From: Vibrio hyugaensis
GTDB lineage: Bacteria; Pseudomonadota; Gammaproteobacteria; Enterobacterales; Vibrionaceae
DNA: 64,000 nt
Assembly: GCF_002906655.1 (NCBI RefSeq)
Contig: NZ_CP025794.1
Location: 682,001-746,000 of the forward strand
Reading direction: 5' to 3'
This document shows, piece after piece, positions 40,092-49,478 of this stretch; positions within the stretch are counted from its first letter, which is position 1, and each line of letters opens with the position of its first letter. A program made the position numbers and the translations under genes. The notes under the pieces were generated by a model. That model saw nothing but the letters and a program-made list of their open reading frames with translations. It did no database searches and was not told the DNA's origin.

Positions 40092-41260
40092 AATGACAAC
40101 TTCCTGCTTTTATGGATGTGCGCAGAGTGCTTTTGGATGAACTCAACCACAAACTCAGCAGCTCCCTCTGCTGGCATCCCCGCTCTAAAGCGTTTGTAAC
40201 CACGAATCAACGCTTCCCATGTGACCGCCATTTCCACCGTGCTTGGCATGGCATAAGCTGGGGTAAGCTCTTTGTACAAATCACTGTAATAGGTAGTGTC
40301 AGAGTCATACCACTTGCGATTGATAGAGCGATTGGTGGAAATCAGGTTTTGGTTGATGATCACATCTTCAATAAACTCAGGTTTTTGTACGATCATCGCT
40401 AAAGTTCGCATGGCTTTCTGCTTGGCTGGATTCGCCATCGCCTCCGCGTTAAACGCCAAGACTTTACCACCACTTAAGGAATGCATATGGTGGTTGTTGT
40501 AAGTTGGCAAGCTACTGATTTTTAACTCGGTAGAAAAATGCTGCTTGAGTTCACCCAAAGCCCAATCGCCATCGATGAGGTATGCGACTTCACCTTGAAT
40601 GAACTGCTGTCGGGCTTGGTCTCGGGTGTAGTTGTTTTTGACTACTCTCTCTTGTGGCAGGTCACCATAAAATCTAAGTGCGGCGGCTAATGCACCAACA
40701 TCAATATCGGTCACCGATGTAGAACGATGATCTGAAAACATAGGTACGAACGACATCAAAAAGTACATGTTCGGATATTGCATTGCGAGTGAGGATTGCC
40801 CCAGCTTGGCCTCTTTCAATAACCTTTCCCACGTTGGTTGCAAATCTTTGGTCAGCTTTGCGTTTACGTACAACACCAGATGATTTCCTAAGCCCAAAGG
40901 CACACCATAAATAGCATTGTCTACCGTAACTAATTCCAGCGCTTTAGGTTCAATGCTCTTTTCTTCAATCCAGCTATTTGGAATTTTGGCAAGGTCAAAA
41001 TAATCATGTAGACCAAGGAAATCTGAAGGAACCCAAATCACATCGGGTACCGTGATGCCAGTTTGCTTCGCTAATAGCAACTCTGAACGAATGTTGTTTA
41101 CATCAAACTCTCTGATCGCCAGTGTGTTTCCCGTTTCTTGTTCAAAACGCTCATTGATTTCAGCAACCGTGGAGTATTCGATACCACTCCACACTTGGAT
41201 CTCCTGAGCAGATGTCAGGCTAGAGAAGCAAAACAGGAACGTTAAACAGAGGTTTTTCAC
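40088..41260 (-). CDS. Periplasmic solute-binding protein (family 1, maltose/polyamine-binding type) linked to a cyclase
   Basis: 390 residues from GTG 41260 (TGAGA 6 bases upstream, with a signal peptide MKNLCLTFLFCFSSLTSA right after it); a TTG at 41290 would add ten residues before it. The mature start QEIQVWSGIEYSTVAEINER and the block FEQETGNTLAIREFD are typical of family 1 extracellular solute-binding proteins, as are AYLIDGDWALGELKQHF and LSGGKVLAFNAEA. There is no membrane permease or ATPase gene nearby. The only partner is the cyclase whose start codon overlaps this stop. I infer a ligand sensor rather than a transporter; the ligand, perhaps an oligosaccharide, is unknown. Confidence 0.85.
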   Translation of the reverse strand: MKNLCLTFLFCFSSLTSAQEIQVWSGIEYSTVAEINERFEQETGNTLAIREFDVNNIRSELLLAKQTGITVPDVIWVPSDFLGLHDYFDLAKIPNSWIEEKSIEPKALELVTVDNAIYGVPLGLGNHLVLYVNAKLTKDLQPTWERLLKEAKLGQSSLAMQYPNMYFLMSFVPMFSDHRSTSVTDIDVGALAAALRFYGDLPQERVVKNNYTRDQARQQFIQGEVAYLIDGDWALGELKQHFSTELKISSLPTYNNHHMHSLSGGKVLAFNAEAMANPAKQKAMRTLAMIVQKPEFIEDVIINQNLISTNRSINRKWYDSDTTYYSDLYKELTPAYAMPSTVEMAVTWEALIRGYKRFRAGMPAEGAAEFVVEFIQKHSAHIHKSRKLSL

Positions 41261-41371
41261 GGGAGTTCTCAAAAATTGGTGATGTGACAAAGATAGCGAA
41301 CAGCAAGTCGTTGTTCAAAATAGCCATATGGAAATGTGCGAGTGCTTCCATTAGAAAAAATGATTCTTCAG

Positions 41372-41403
41372 AAAACAAAAAGCGCCGCAATTGCGACGCT
41401 TTT
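41372..41403 (-). terminator. Terminator of serC
   Basis: On the minus strand GCGTCGC-AATT-GCGGCGC is followed by a T-rich tail (stem arms 41382-41388 and 41393-41399). Confidence 0.75.
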
Positions 41404-41426
41404 GAGGATTATATCACAGGTCGGAA

Positions 41427-42521
41427 TTAAGCGTACTCTTGCTCAAACTCACGCATAAAATCGACCAACGCTTTCACGCCTTCTAACGGCATTGCGTTAT
41501 AAATTGAAGCACGCATACCACCAACCGCACGGTGACCTTTCAGAGCTTTCAGGCCTTTCGCATCTGCAAGTTCTAGGAACGTCCCGTCTAACTCAGGTTT
41601 TGCCAGTTGGAATGGCACGTTCATTAGAGAACGGTTCGCTGAGTAGACACCATTACGGTAAAATTCCGATTGATCGATGTAATCATAAAGCAACGCCGCT
41701 TTTTCACGGTTCACTTGCTCAATGGCTTTTACGCCACCCTGTTCTTTTAACCACTTGAACACAAGACCAGAAAGGTACCAAGCGAACGTTGGTGGCGTGT
41801 TGAACATAGATTCTTTTTCTGCCAACACTTTATAGTCCAAAATGCTTGGGAGCACTTGCTTCGCTAAACCAAGAAGATCATCACGAACGATAGCAATCGC
41901 GATACCTGATGGGCCGATGTTCTTTTGCGCGCCCGCATAAATCACACCGTATTTCGATACGTCAATTTCGCGAGAAAGAATCGTTGAAGACATGTCCGCA
42001 ACAATCGGTTTATCTGTCACTGGTAGATCATTGATTTCAATACCGTCAATGGTCTCATTTGGACAGAAATGTACATACGCAGCGTCAGGGGCGATTTTCC
42101 ACTCTGTCGCAGGTAGCACAGCCGTTTTACCGTCAACTTCGGTCTTCGCGTTGAAAACATCTGGTTCACAGTATTTTTTGGCTTCTGCTACTGCACTTTC
42201 AGCCCAGTAACCACCATCAATATAAGTCGCGGTTTCAGCATCACCTAGTAGGTTTAGCGGAACAGCGGCAAACTGAGCACGAGCACCACCTTGGCAAAAC
42301 AGTACTTTGTAGTTACTTGGGATATTGAGAAGATCACGAAGGTCTTGTTCTGCTTCTTCAGCAACCTTAATGAACTCTTTACTTCTGTGACTGATTTCCA
42401 TCACTGAAGTCCCTAGACCTTGCCAGTTGATTAGCTCCTTTTGTGCTTGCTGCATGACTGCTTTTGGCAGACCTGCTGGCCCTGCACTGAAGTTAAATAC
42501 GTTGCCCGTATTTTGTTCCAT
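41427..42521 (-). CDS. serC: Phosphoserine aminotransferase
   Basis: PLP enzyme making 3-phosphoserine (serine synthesis) and 4-phosphohydroxythreonine (pyridoxal phosphate synthesis), cytosolic. 364 residues from ATG 42521. An ATG three codons upstream (42530) is only 2 bases from AGGAG, while 42521 is 11 away, so the start is uncertain. Motifs are [14 protein letters not shown] at the N-terminus, [16 protein letters not shown] (phosphate loop), [15 protein letters not shown], the PLP lysine in [13 protein letters not shown], and [12 protein letters not shown] near the end. It is a single gene here, not coupled to aroA as in E. coli. Confidence 0.95.
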   Translation of the reverse strand: MEQNTGNVFNFSAGPAGLPKAVMQQAQKELINWQGLGTSVMEISHRSKEFIKVAEEAEQDLRDLLNIPSNYKVLFCQGGARAQFAAVPLNLLGDAETATYIDGGYWAESAVAEAKKYCEPDVFNAKTEVDGKTAVLPATEWKIAPDAAYVHFCPNETIDGIEINDLPVTDKPIVADMSSTILSREIDVSKYGVIYAGAQKNIGPSGIAIAIVRDDLLGLAKQVLPSILDYKVLAEKESMFNTPPTFAWYLSGLVFKWLKEQGGVKAIEQVNREKAALLYDYIDQSEFYRNGVYSANRSLMNVPFQLAKPELDGTFLELADAKGLKALKGHRAVGGMRASIYNAMPLEGVKALVDFMREFEQEYA

Positions 42522-42583
42522 GATGCTCATTGCTCCTGCTAAGTAAGTATGACGAAATTAATATCATGTTTTCGCTGGGATAA

Positions 42584-42614
42584 AAACAACAAAAGAGGTC
42601 TTACGACCTCTTTT
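42584..42614 (-). terminator. Terminator of the DUF945 gene
   Basis: Perfect 10-bp stem AAAAGAGGTC / GACCTCTTTT with loop TTAC; on the minus strand it is followed by a T-rich stretch. Confidence 0.8.
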
Positions 42615-42652
42615 TAATCTGAAAAAGCTAAAAACTTACGTTGTAAACTTGC

Positions 42653-43915
42653 CTATTGCATCAGTGCAGGCATTAGCAAGGCGATTAAAGGAAACTCTTG
42701 CCCATTTTCGAATTTCAATTTCCCATCAGAAATTTGTGCTTTTAATTGGTAGCCATTATCTTTTTTCTCGATAAGTTCCATCACCATCAACTCATCCACA
42801 CTTTCTTGAATGAATGGGTAGAGATCCACTAACTCGTCAGAGAAATAGGTGCTTAACGAACCGCTTGTTGCCGTCATTAACTTCATTGGGTCTTGAGTGA
42901 TGTGATCCGTTCCTTCTGGTACAGAAAGCTTCCACTCGTTACGGAATTTACCTTCACCAAACGCTAGAGAAAGCTCATTCACTGACAACTTAAAACCTTT
43001 ACTAAATAACGTATCAATGTGAGGAAGCAAAGTTTGAATTTCTTGCTCATCCAACATTGGTGAGTTCTGGTAAATAGACATAATCTGGTCAAACGACTGG
43101 CTGTCTACATCAGCAATGGAGAAGTCTAGCTTGAAGTCATCAACATCAGTACCATCCGTCAAACGGAGTTGCTTCGCACCTAGGTTTAGTTTGCTGTTGA
43201 GCTTATCACCCGCTTCGTTAAGAGACGTATTGCCACTGTATGTCGCGTTCTCAATCAAAAACATTGGCGCAAGTTGCGCATCAACCACATCCAGTTTTTG
43301 AAGTGAGAATGTCTGTTCACCAAGCCAGTAACCCTTCGCTTGCTTGCCTTTACCTTGACCAGTCAACTCGGTTAGGTGAATTTCTTCACCATTTTCAAAA
43401 TCCACTTGTACTGAAGGCACTGAAACTTGGTAATTCAGATCGCCAAGCACCGTCACGTCGCCAGTGATTTGCAACGGGCTCGTCGACAGGGACATTCCTT
43501 GAGCGTCGTTTTGATAGTTCCAGCTATCCAAATCTAAGGTAAAGGCAGTATTACCGTTAAGCTGGGTTTTACTGTGCATCGTAAGTGGTAGGAAATCAGC
43601 ATCCACCAGCTTAGAGTCCGCCGTAAGGCTGGTTAAACCGTGAGATAAGTCACTCTTAACATCGAAAGCTGTTGGCAAACCATCACGCTCAAGTTGAGTT
43701 TTGATATCTGGGTCAACCACGGTGTAACGAGTAAGGACAACCGAAGAAAGGTAACCGCGGTCGTATTCCACGATCTCGCCTTTCACCATGTCATCATTCA
43801 TGTTTGCAATACCATCTTCAATGATGGTTTGACCAATCTGCCCAACCGCGAGTGGCCAACATAGCGCAAGAGAAATGGCACCACCGATGGCACCTATTTT
43901 TTTAAGATTTTCCAT
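42653..43915 (-). CDS. DUF945 (YdgA-like) membrane-anchored protein
   Basis: 420 residues. The N-terminal hydrophobic segment (IGAIGGAISLALCWPLAVG) anchors a large periplasmic domain made of repeated beta-strands. EIVEYDRGYLSSVVLTRYTV is the typical beginning of the DUF945/YdgA family. NGYQLKAQISDGKLKFENGQ and PLIALLMPALMQ close the protein. E. coli YdgA and YihF are of similar size (around 480-500 residues); the role is not settled, but envelope lipid or porin-related functions have been suggested. Single gene with its own terminator. Confidence 0.8.
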   Translation of the reverse strand: MENLKKIGAIGGAISLALCWPLAVGQIGQTIIEDGIANMNDDMVKGEIVEYDRGYLSSVVLTRYTVVDPDIKTQLERDGLPTAFDVKSDLSHGLTSLTADSKLVDADFLPLTMHSKTQLNGNTAFTLDLDSWNYQNDAQGMSLSTSPLQITGDVTVLGDLNYQVSVPSVQVDFENGEEIHLTELTGQGKGKQAKGYWLGEQTFSLQKLDVVDAQLAPMFLIENATYSGNTSLNEAGDKLNSKLNLGAKQLRLTDGTDVDDFKLDFSIADVDSQSFDQIMSIYQNSPMLDEQEIQTLLPHIDTLFSKGFKLSVNELSLAFGEGKFRNEWKLSVPEGTDHITQDPMKLMTATSGSLSTYFSDELVDLYPFIQESVDELMVMELIEKKDNGYQLKAQISDGKLKFENGQEFPLIALLMPALMQ

Positions 43916-44100
43916 AACATCACTTATTGAGTATTTGTGCTCAGTCTAACCCAAACCCTAAGCGGATAAAACATTGAGTTAAATCAGACTATTGATGGTT
44001 ATTTTAGTTCATTAATCGAGAATAATACTCAGCTCTCAACCATTACGGTGTTTAATTGATATGTTGTTTGTGCCAAGTTTTAACCGGAGCTCAAACACCT

Positions 44101-46041
44101 GTGAACCGTTACGCTGTATTGTGTCTCGACAACAATCCTATCAGTGCCGAGCAGTTTCGATTGGAGTTGTCCGCTTTCTCAAGCAAGTTTGACATTCTCT
44201 CTGTCGAATCCATAGAAGAAGCGCAGAGCGCACTGGAGTACCTAGAAGAAAGAGAACAGACCGTTGCTCTCGTCATTGCGAGTCACCATACACACTTTAA
44301 TGGTGTTGATTTTCTTATCGGTTTAGACCGAAAACCTCACACACAAAGCGCTCGAAGAATACTGATCAGTTGCTCGTCCGATATTGAAGCTATTTTAACG
44401 GCAGTAAACGAAGGTCGTCTTGATCACTGCTTAACCAAACCCTTGCCAGACAAAGTTCTATTCAATACAGCCCAAAAAGAGCTCACCCAATTTATCCTAC
44501 GCCACGATAAAGAAGATTTACTCAGCTATAGCCAAATACTCGATCAACACAAGTTACTACGCGCGCACATTGAAAACCAGATGAGTAACTATCAAGCTGG
44601 CTTCTTGAATGATTACCATGCCCTCTCTGATGGTGAACTAGCAGAGCAAGTCATTACTGCACTGCAACACTTCTTTGCTCAAAATGACGATAGCGAAGCC
44701 TGTCGAACCTACTCCCCTGAACACTTACTGACGGTCGAGGGAGAGCCAAACAGCTTTCTGTGGTTTATCACCAGCGGTGAGGTAGCACTTTATAAGAGGG
44801 ATGAACTTGGTATGCAGCGTGAGGTCGTTCGCCACTCAAAAGGTAACATCATAGGCGGCATGTCATTCGTTACTGGGGAAAGCTCCTTCTCTACAGCTTT
44901 AACACTGACCAAAACAGAAGTCATAAAACTGGATAGAAACGTGTTCCGTAAGGTTATGCAGAGCGATTCCAACTTGCTACCGCTGTTTACCAATTTGCTT
45001 CTTCGTCACTTTAACCGCCGATTACAACGCAGTATCAATACTAAGTTACAACTACAAAAAACTTTAGAGTCGCTAGAGTCTGCGCATCAACAACTGATCG
45101 AACGCGAAAAAATGGCAATGCTCGGCCAACTTGTGGCAGGTGTCGCGCACGAACTCAATAACCCGATTGCAGCCATATTGCGTGGCGTTGAAAATCTAAC
45201 CCATACGCTAGAACACTTACTCACCAAACTCCCAACCCACGACATTCAAGAAAAAGGCGTAGAACTGCTCACCCATGCACAAAGAGCCAAGCCTGCCTCA
45301 ACAGCAGAACTTAGGGAACGAGTGAAACAACTCAACCATTCCCTGCCCGACCGCGCTTTAGCGAAAAAAGTGGTCAATCTGGGATTAGAATCAGACTTGA
45401 CCTTCATCGATAAGCTCAATCGCCAAGAATCGGTGTCACTGCAATCACTGGGAACGTTAGAACAATATCACCAAGTAGGCGCATCACTTCGCTCGATTAA
45501 CGTCTGCGCCGCCCGCATTGCCGACATGGTTAAGAGCTTAAAAGGTTACGCTCGTTCAGATGATGAAACACTGCACTATGCCGACCTTCATGAAGGCATA
45601 GAAGATACATTGGTCATCTTCGAGAATCGCCTCAAATTACATCAGGTCACGACAGATTATGCGAGCTTGCCCAACACTTTGTGTCAGCCTATCGCATTAC
45701 AACAAGTGTGGACAAACCTCATTTCCAACGCAATTGACGCATTCCCAGAAAAAGGGAGACTCAGCATTCAGTCGCAACGAATCGAAAAAAACCATCAGCC
45801 TTATGCTGTGATTTCGTTTAAAGACAACGGATGCGGCATTCCAGAACAACAGAAGAAAGCGATTTTCGAACTTAATTTTACAACAAAGAAAGAAGGTAAC
45901 TTTGGCTTAGGTATCGGGCTTTCAATTTGCCAGCAAATAGTGGCAAGCCACAATGGTTGGATTGAAGTGGATTCAGAGTTGAACCATTTCACCTGCATGA
46001 AAGTTTGGTTACCTATCACATCAGAAGGAGATAAAACATGA
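44101..46041 (+). CDS. Hybrid sensor kinase: pseudo-receiver, cyclic-nucleotide-binding-like domain, histidine kinase
   Basis: 646 residues from GTG 44101 (GGAG 11 bases upstream; the longer TTG start at 44056 gives an unlikely Cys-rich leader). Residues 3-125 form a receiver-like domain, but the phospho-acceptor Asp is Ser61 (VALVIASHHTHFNG), though the Lys is kept (CLTKPLP). Residues about 190-300 are a cNMP-binding-like domain (FLWFITSGEVALYKRDELGM, then GGMSFVTGESSFSTA). The kinase has LVAGVAHELNNPIAAI with His350, then N-box NLISNAIDAF, DNGCGIP and FGLGIGLSICQQIV. There is no membrane segment. It overlaps the partner receiver gene by 4 bases (ATGA) and must phosphorylate it. A cytosolic signal, perhaps a nucleotide, is likely. 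Confidence 0.85.
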   Translation: MNRYAVLCLDNNPISAEQFRLELSAFSSKFDILSVESIEEAQSALEYLEEREQTVALVIASHHTHFNGVDFLIGLDRKPHTQSARRILISCSSDIEAILTAVNEGRLDHCLTKPLPDKVLFNTAQKELTQFILRHDKEDLLSYSQILDQHKLLRAHIENQMSNYQAGFLNDYHALSDGELAEQVITALQHFFAQNDDSEACRTYSPEHLLTVEGEPNSFLWFITSGEVALYKRDELGMQREVVRHSKGNIIGGMSFVTGESSFSTALTLTKTEVIKLDRNVFRKVMQSDSNLLPLFTNLLLRHFNRRLQRSINTKLQLQKTLESLESAHQQLIEREKMAMLGQLVAGVAHELNNPIAAILRGVENLTHTLEHLLTKLPTHDIQEKGVELLTHAQRAKPASTAELRERVKQLNHSLPDRALAKKVVNLGLESDLTFIDKLNRQESVSLQSLGTLEQYHQVGASLRSINVCAARIADMVKSLKGYARSDDETLHYADLHEGIEDTLVIFENRLKLHQVTTDYASLPNTLCQPIALQQVWTNLISNAIDAFPEKGRLSIQSQRIEKNHQPYAVISFKDNGCGIPEQQKKAIFELNFTTKKEGNFGLGIGLSICQQIVASHNGWIEVDSELNHFTCMKVWLPITSEGDKT

Positions 46042-46535
46042 CGAAATATCTGATTTTGTGCGTGGATGACGAAAGAGAAGTCTTGGATAGTGTCCTTCAA
46101 GATCTCATGCCCTTTGAAGATAACTTTGTTGTCGAGGGTGCAGAATCTGTCACAGAAGCGAAACAGGTGATAGAGGAAATGACCGACGAAGGCGTTCGTT
46201 TGGCCCTCATTCTTTGCGACCATATAATGCCAGAACAAACTGGCATCAGCTTTTTGATTGAGTTGAGTCAGAATAGCAACACTCGATCTGCACGCAAAAT
46301 TCTGCTCACAGGACAAGCCGGGCTCGAAGATACCGTAGAAGCGGTGAACCACGCCAGTTTAGACTACTACATCGCAAAGCCTTGGAAAGGCGAAGCGCTT
46401 CGAGAGGCGCTTGTGTCGCAACTGACTGCTTTCATGATAGAAAATGACGATAACCTTTTATCATGGACTGCAATTCTAGATTCTGAAGCCATTTTGAACG
46501 CTATGGCGAAACGACGCAGTAGCTTTGGTGAATAA
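46038..46535 (+). CDS. Receiver-domain response regulator paired with the upstream kinase
   Basis: 165 residues: a complete receiver domain with acidic pair Asp10-Asp11, phospho-acceptor Asp61 (LILCDHIMPEQTG), Thr in LLTGQAG and Lys in IAKPW. A helical C-terminal extension of about 45 residues (FMIENDDNLLSWTAILDSEA) follows. There is no DNA-binding or enzymatic output domain. The extension resembles the linker after the pseudo-receiver of the kinase (LRHDKEDLLSYSQILDQ), suggesting that the kinase's first domain and this regulator arose by duplication. It probably acts by protein contact. Translationally coupled to the kinase. Confidence 0.85.
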   Translation: MTKYLILCVDDEREVLDSVLQDLMPFEDNFVVEGAESVTEAKQVIEEMTDEGVRLALILCDHIMPEQTGISFLIELSQNSNTRSARKILLTGQAGLEDTVEAVNHASLDYYIAKPWKGEALREALVSQLTAFMIENDDNLLSWTAILDSEAILNAMAKRRSSFGE

Positions 46536-46548
46536 CCCCTCCCCATAG

Positions 46549-46586
46549 AAAACGCGGACAGATAAAGAGAATCTGGCGCGTTTTTT
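46549..46586 (+). terminator. Terminator of the kinase/regulator operon
   Basis: Stem AAAACGCG / CGCGTTTT with an inner AGAT/ATCT pairing, followed by T6. Confidence 0.75.
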
Positions 46587-46742
46587 GCTGTTAAGTTGGC
46601 ACAATTGAGTCAATTGACAAAACATCGACACATTTTTGTTGGTCGTAGACCTTCGTTTTTATTATGATGTCGAACAAATCAGATTAAGGTTCAAGTGGTT
46701 ACTTGGATCCATGGAACTATAAGACAAGGTTTATCGTTAGTT

Positions 46743-47291
46743 ATGCGTAAAACACTATTAGCCGCTGCCCTTTTGTTGGCATCTAGCCAAGCTCTAGCTG
46801 CGAACGATTACAACGCTCCAGCAACAATGAGCAACTTTAGCTACGACTACATGGAAGCTCGTATCGGTGCAAGCCCAGTAACATTCGGTGCTGGTTTCAG
46901 CAAATCAATTCACCCAAATGCGCACATCATTGCTCGCATCGATTCTGAATTCGATGGTGATTTCGATTCAGCAGCGGGTTTTGGTTTCCACTCGCCACTA
47001 AATAACTGGGCTGACCTAACAGGTGCAATGCTAATGCGTGTTGTACAGCCTTCAAACTCAAGCAGCACAGATGTTGGTATGGAACTTAACCTTGGCATTC
47101 GCCAATGGCTTGGGCCTCAACTAGAAGTGGGCGGTAAAGCGGGTTACGTATCTATCGATAACGATGACGATTGGATCGGTTCAGTATACGCTCGTTTCCA
47201 CTCTACAGAACTGTTCTCTCTAGGTGCTGAAGCGCGAATTAATGATTTCTATGGTGATCAAGTCATGTTCACTACTCGCTTCAAGTTCTAG
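46743..47291 (+). CDS. Small outer-membrane beta-barrel-like protein
   Basis: 182 residues from ATG 46743, where a signal peptide begins (MRKTLLAAALLLASSQALA); the upstream in-frame start has no ribosome site. The mature part is a series of amphipathic strands: FSYDYMEARIGASPVTFGAG, AHIIARIDSEFDGDF, DVGMELNLGIRQWLGPQLEV, IGSVYARFHS, FSLGAEARINDF. It ends in Phe (TTRFKF), the usual outer-membrane insertion signal. About 8 strands would fit a small barrel. Function unknown. It follows the kinase/regulator pair but has its own promoter region and terminator. Confidence 0.75.
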   Translation: MRKTLLAAALLLASSQALAANDYNAPATMSNFSYDYMEARIGASPVTFGAGFSKSIHPNAHIIARIDSEFDGDFDSAAGFGFHSPLNNWADLTGAMLMRVVQPSNSSSTDVGMELNLGIRQWLGPQLEVGGKAGYVSIDNDDDWIGSVYARFHSTELFSLGAEARINDFYGDQVMFTTRFKF

Positions 47292-47328
47292 TCTCAATTT
47301 GATTGAAACGTAGCTGGAGCAAAAAACA

Positions 47329-47356
47329 AAAACCGAGGCATTAACCTCGGTTTTTT
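47329..47356 (+). terminator. Terminator of the small barrel protein gene
   Basis: Stem AAAACCGAGG / CCTCGGTTTT with 6-base loop and a T6 tail. Confidence 0.85.
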
Positions 47357-47501
47357 GTTCTTAACATATTGACTCGTTGCAATGACTAACTCGAATGAAG
47401 TGGCCAAAAGCTTCCAACTTCCTTTTGTCGCTTTCAACGCTCACTTTAATGACTCGCTAACTTCATCCTAAACGAGTCAATCATTATGAAACTAAATAAA
47501 C

Positions 47502-48083
47502 TTACTCACACATCGCCAGCAACTGTTTTTTGCGTGGTTCTTGAATGAGTTTCCAGTGAACACCGTCGATCGCGCCAGCAAACTTCCACAATAGTTTCAC
47601 ATCAACATCACTCCCGTACGCAACTCGTACTTTGTTGAATACTTCTACTGGGCCAAGTTCCAAAAACGTTTCTACGTCATCGATACCAGCTTTTTTCACC
47701 ATACGCTCTAGCGTCAATTGCATGTTTGGTAGATCACGCAGACGTCTACTGGCTGAAGACTTTTGGTATTTACGTTCCTTAATTGAGCAGTCTATAGATT
47801 TTTGTAACAGCTCATCAAGACCAGCAAAGCCAGCATCGAATAAATCTGTTACATCGTAATAGTTAACTGTTGCCGTCGTTTGTTTTTTGACGTGCTTATA
47901 TTTTTCACAGTTAAGTTGAGTAAACTCTGCGTCGAGTTCGTCGCCGCCACGCAAATAACAACAGTCGTTACTTACCAAGGCAAACATAGCGTCATTGCTG
48001 AATAAACCAATGCCGCCGAACATTGAACGTTTTTGATACTCACTAAAATTGCTTACATAGTTAAAAAAAGCTTGGTCTGTCAT
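47502..48083 (-). CDS. tfoX: Competence regulator TfoX (Sxy family)
   Basis: 193 residues from ATG 48083 (AGAGG 9 bases upstream; an ATG two codons earlier is only 3 bases from it). The N-terminal TfoX domain is clear: KRSMFGGIGLFSNDAMFALV, CCYLRGG, YYDVTDLFDAGFAGLDELL. The C-terminal domain follows (RLRDLPNMQLTLERMVKKAG, FLELGPVEVFNKV). In Vibrio TfoX, induced by chitin, works with CRP to switch on DNA-uptake genes and the type VI system. The neighbouring barrel protein, kinase pair, serC and panP match the V. cholerae VC1153 neighbourhood, which supports TfoX rather than its paralogue TfoY. Confidence 0.85.
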   Translation of the reverse strand: MTDQAFFNYVSNFSEYQKRSMFGGIGLFSNDAMFALVSNDCCYLRGGDELDAEFTQLNCEKYKHVKKQTTATVNYYDVTDLFDAGFAGLDELLQKSIDCSIKERKYQKSSASRRLRDLPNMQLTLERMVKKAGIDDVETFLELGPVEVFNKVRVAYGSDVDVKLLWKFAGAIDGVHWKLIQEPRKKQLLAMCE

Positions 48084-48089
48084 GTCCAT

Positions 48090-48459
48090 TGACCTCTTTA
48101 ATCTGAATAAATTACCCCGATTAGCGATGTCACCAGATGAACAGCAGCTTAGTGCGAATTATAAAATGTCGATATGTTGGCGATATTTTTGTGAATTGCG
48201 CTCACCAACTGCCTTAATCATACTTAACGTTGAAAAATAAGTTAGGATCTATGTCACATATGCCAAAGTACAAATTCAACATACGTGATTAGTTTCACAT
48301 TTACCCATCCTAAACCGATATTTTTTTGACACAAGCACTGCCAAAAACTGAACGCCACGGTGATTAATACAGCAATTGCGAGAGTGAAATAGGTATTTAA
48401 TTGATAACTAACATACTGTGAGGGTACACTGTACGAAAGCTCTCTAGCACAGCGTCGTA
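48090..48459. other. Divergent leader region, tfoX / HDOD gene
   Basis: About 370 bases. The tfoX message in V. cholerae has a long leader controlled by an sRNA, and the length here would allow this. TGTGA at 48190 and TCACC at 48202 form a CRP-like pair, but with 7 bases between the halves rather than 6, so I do not call it a site. Confidence 0.4.
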
Positions 48460-49380
48460 ATGGAACATCTATCATTTTTTTGGCTACCCAATAACAAAGA
48501 TAAGCTTATAAAAGCATTGGAATCTGAGTTCGCTCAGCTGGTAGAACAATCTATCTCTACCGGTAAAATATCCCTTCCTCCTATCCCAGATGTCGTACTC
48601 AAAATTCAACAGCTTTGTACTGAAGAAAACACCACGATTGCCGACGTTGCTAACGCACTACTCGAAGACCCAGGCCTTGCCGCTGTGGTTGTTCGTGTCG
48701 CTAACTCTGTTATCTTCAACCGTCGCAATATAACCTGTAACGATCTCATCACTGCGGTTTCTCGCTTAGGCATTCTGAGAGTAAGGGATATTGTTACTGC
48801 ACAAGCGATTGAGCAACTCAAGCATTCGGTTAATTTAACTAAAGAATGTAACGCAATCTTAGTGAAGAGTGCTGCTGTTTCTCGTGAACTCGGGGCAACA
48901 ATGGTGTTAGTGGTTCAAGAATTTAGAAAGCACGAACCTGCGACCTACGGACATTTGGAGCAAGAGAAAGCCTTACTCGTTGGCTTGCTTGCAGATATCG
49001 GTTTGTTCTGTCTTATTAATGAATACCACTTGTACCTCGATAAAGGGAATTACCTCGATTCTGATATTGCTTTGCAAATATTCCAAACTCGCTGCTCTGC
49101 AACCAGTAAACTCGTGCTTGAGAAATGGGGCTTTGATAATGACTTCCGTGAAGTGTCTTCAAACGAAAAATATCAAGCATCTCGTCCAGAAGTTAGCTAT
49201 TTAGACATTGCTCGTATCGCTAACCATCTACTAATGTTCCGAAATCAGGATGAGCGAATTGAAGAACACGAAGTAGAATTTAATTTAACTGGTGCAGAAG
49301 TCTTGTATGAACTCAGTAATATGAGTGATACTGACTTCCAGAGTGAAATTAAAGAAGTTCTCAGTGCTAGCGGCCTTTAA
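48460..49380 (+). CDS. HDOD-domain signalling protein
   Basis: 306 residues. The HDOD domain spans about residues 25-220: ISLPPIPDVVLKIQQLCTEE and VANALLEDPGLAAVVVRVAN at the front, then AVSRLGILRVRDIVTAQAIE and LLVGLLADIGLFCLI. HDOD proteins look like HD phosphohydrolases that have lost the metal-binding residues; the HD pair is absent here too (ADIG). They act in signalling, often with c-di-GMP or chemotaxis systems. There is no output domain. It is divergent from tfoX. The start codon lacks a clear Shine-Dalgarno sequence. Confidence 0.82.
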   Translation: MEHLSFFWLPNNKDKLIKALESEFAQLVEQSISTGKISLPPIPDVVLKIQQLCTEENTTIADVANALLEDPGLAAVVVRVANSVIFNRRNITCNDLITAVSRLGILRVRDIVTAQAIEQLKHSVNLTKECNAILVKSAAVSRELGATMVLVVQEFRKHEPATYGHLEQEKALLVGLLADIGLFCLINEYHLYLDKGNYLDSDIALQIFQTRCSATSKLVLEKWGFDNDFREVSSNEKYQASRPEVSYLDIARIANHLLMFRNQDERIEEHEVEFNLTGAEVLYELSNMSDTDFQSEIKEVLSASGL

Positions 49381-49478
49381 TCTCCCAATACATCAAATCC
49401 AGCCACGTTAAAGCTCAAATAGTGTTTTGATTCGTTTATACGTGGCTAAGTTATTCTGCTTACCTCATAAAGGAATCA

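Noticed and set aside
48190..48206. CRP-like site upstream of tfoX (TGTGA ... TCACC)
   Set aside because: The halves are 7 bases apart instead of 6 and the second half is imperfect.
49401..49447. Possible lysine riboswitch before lysO (AGCCACGT / ACGTGGCT hairpin)
   Set aside because: The leader is far too short for the lysine aptamer and none of its core is seen; only a simple inverted repeat remains.
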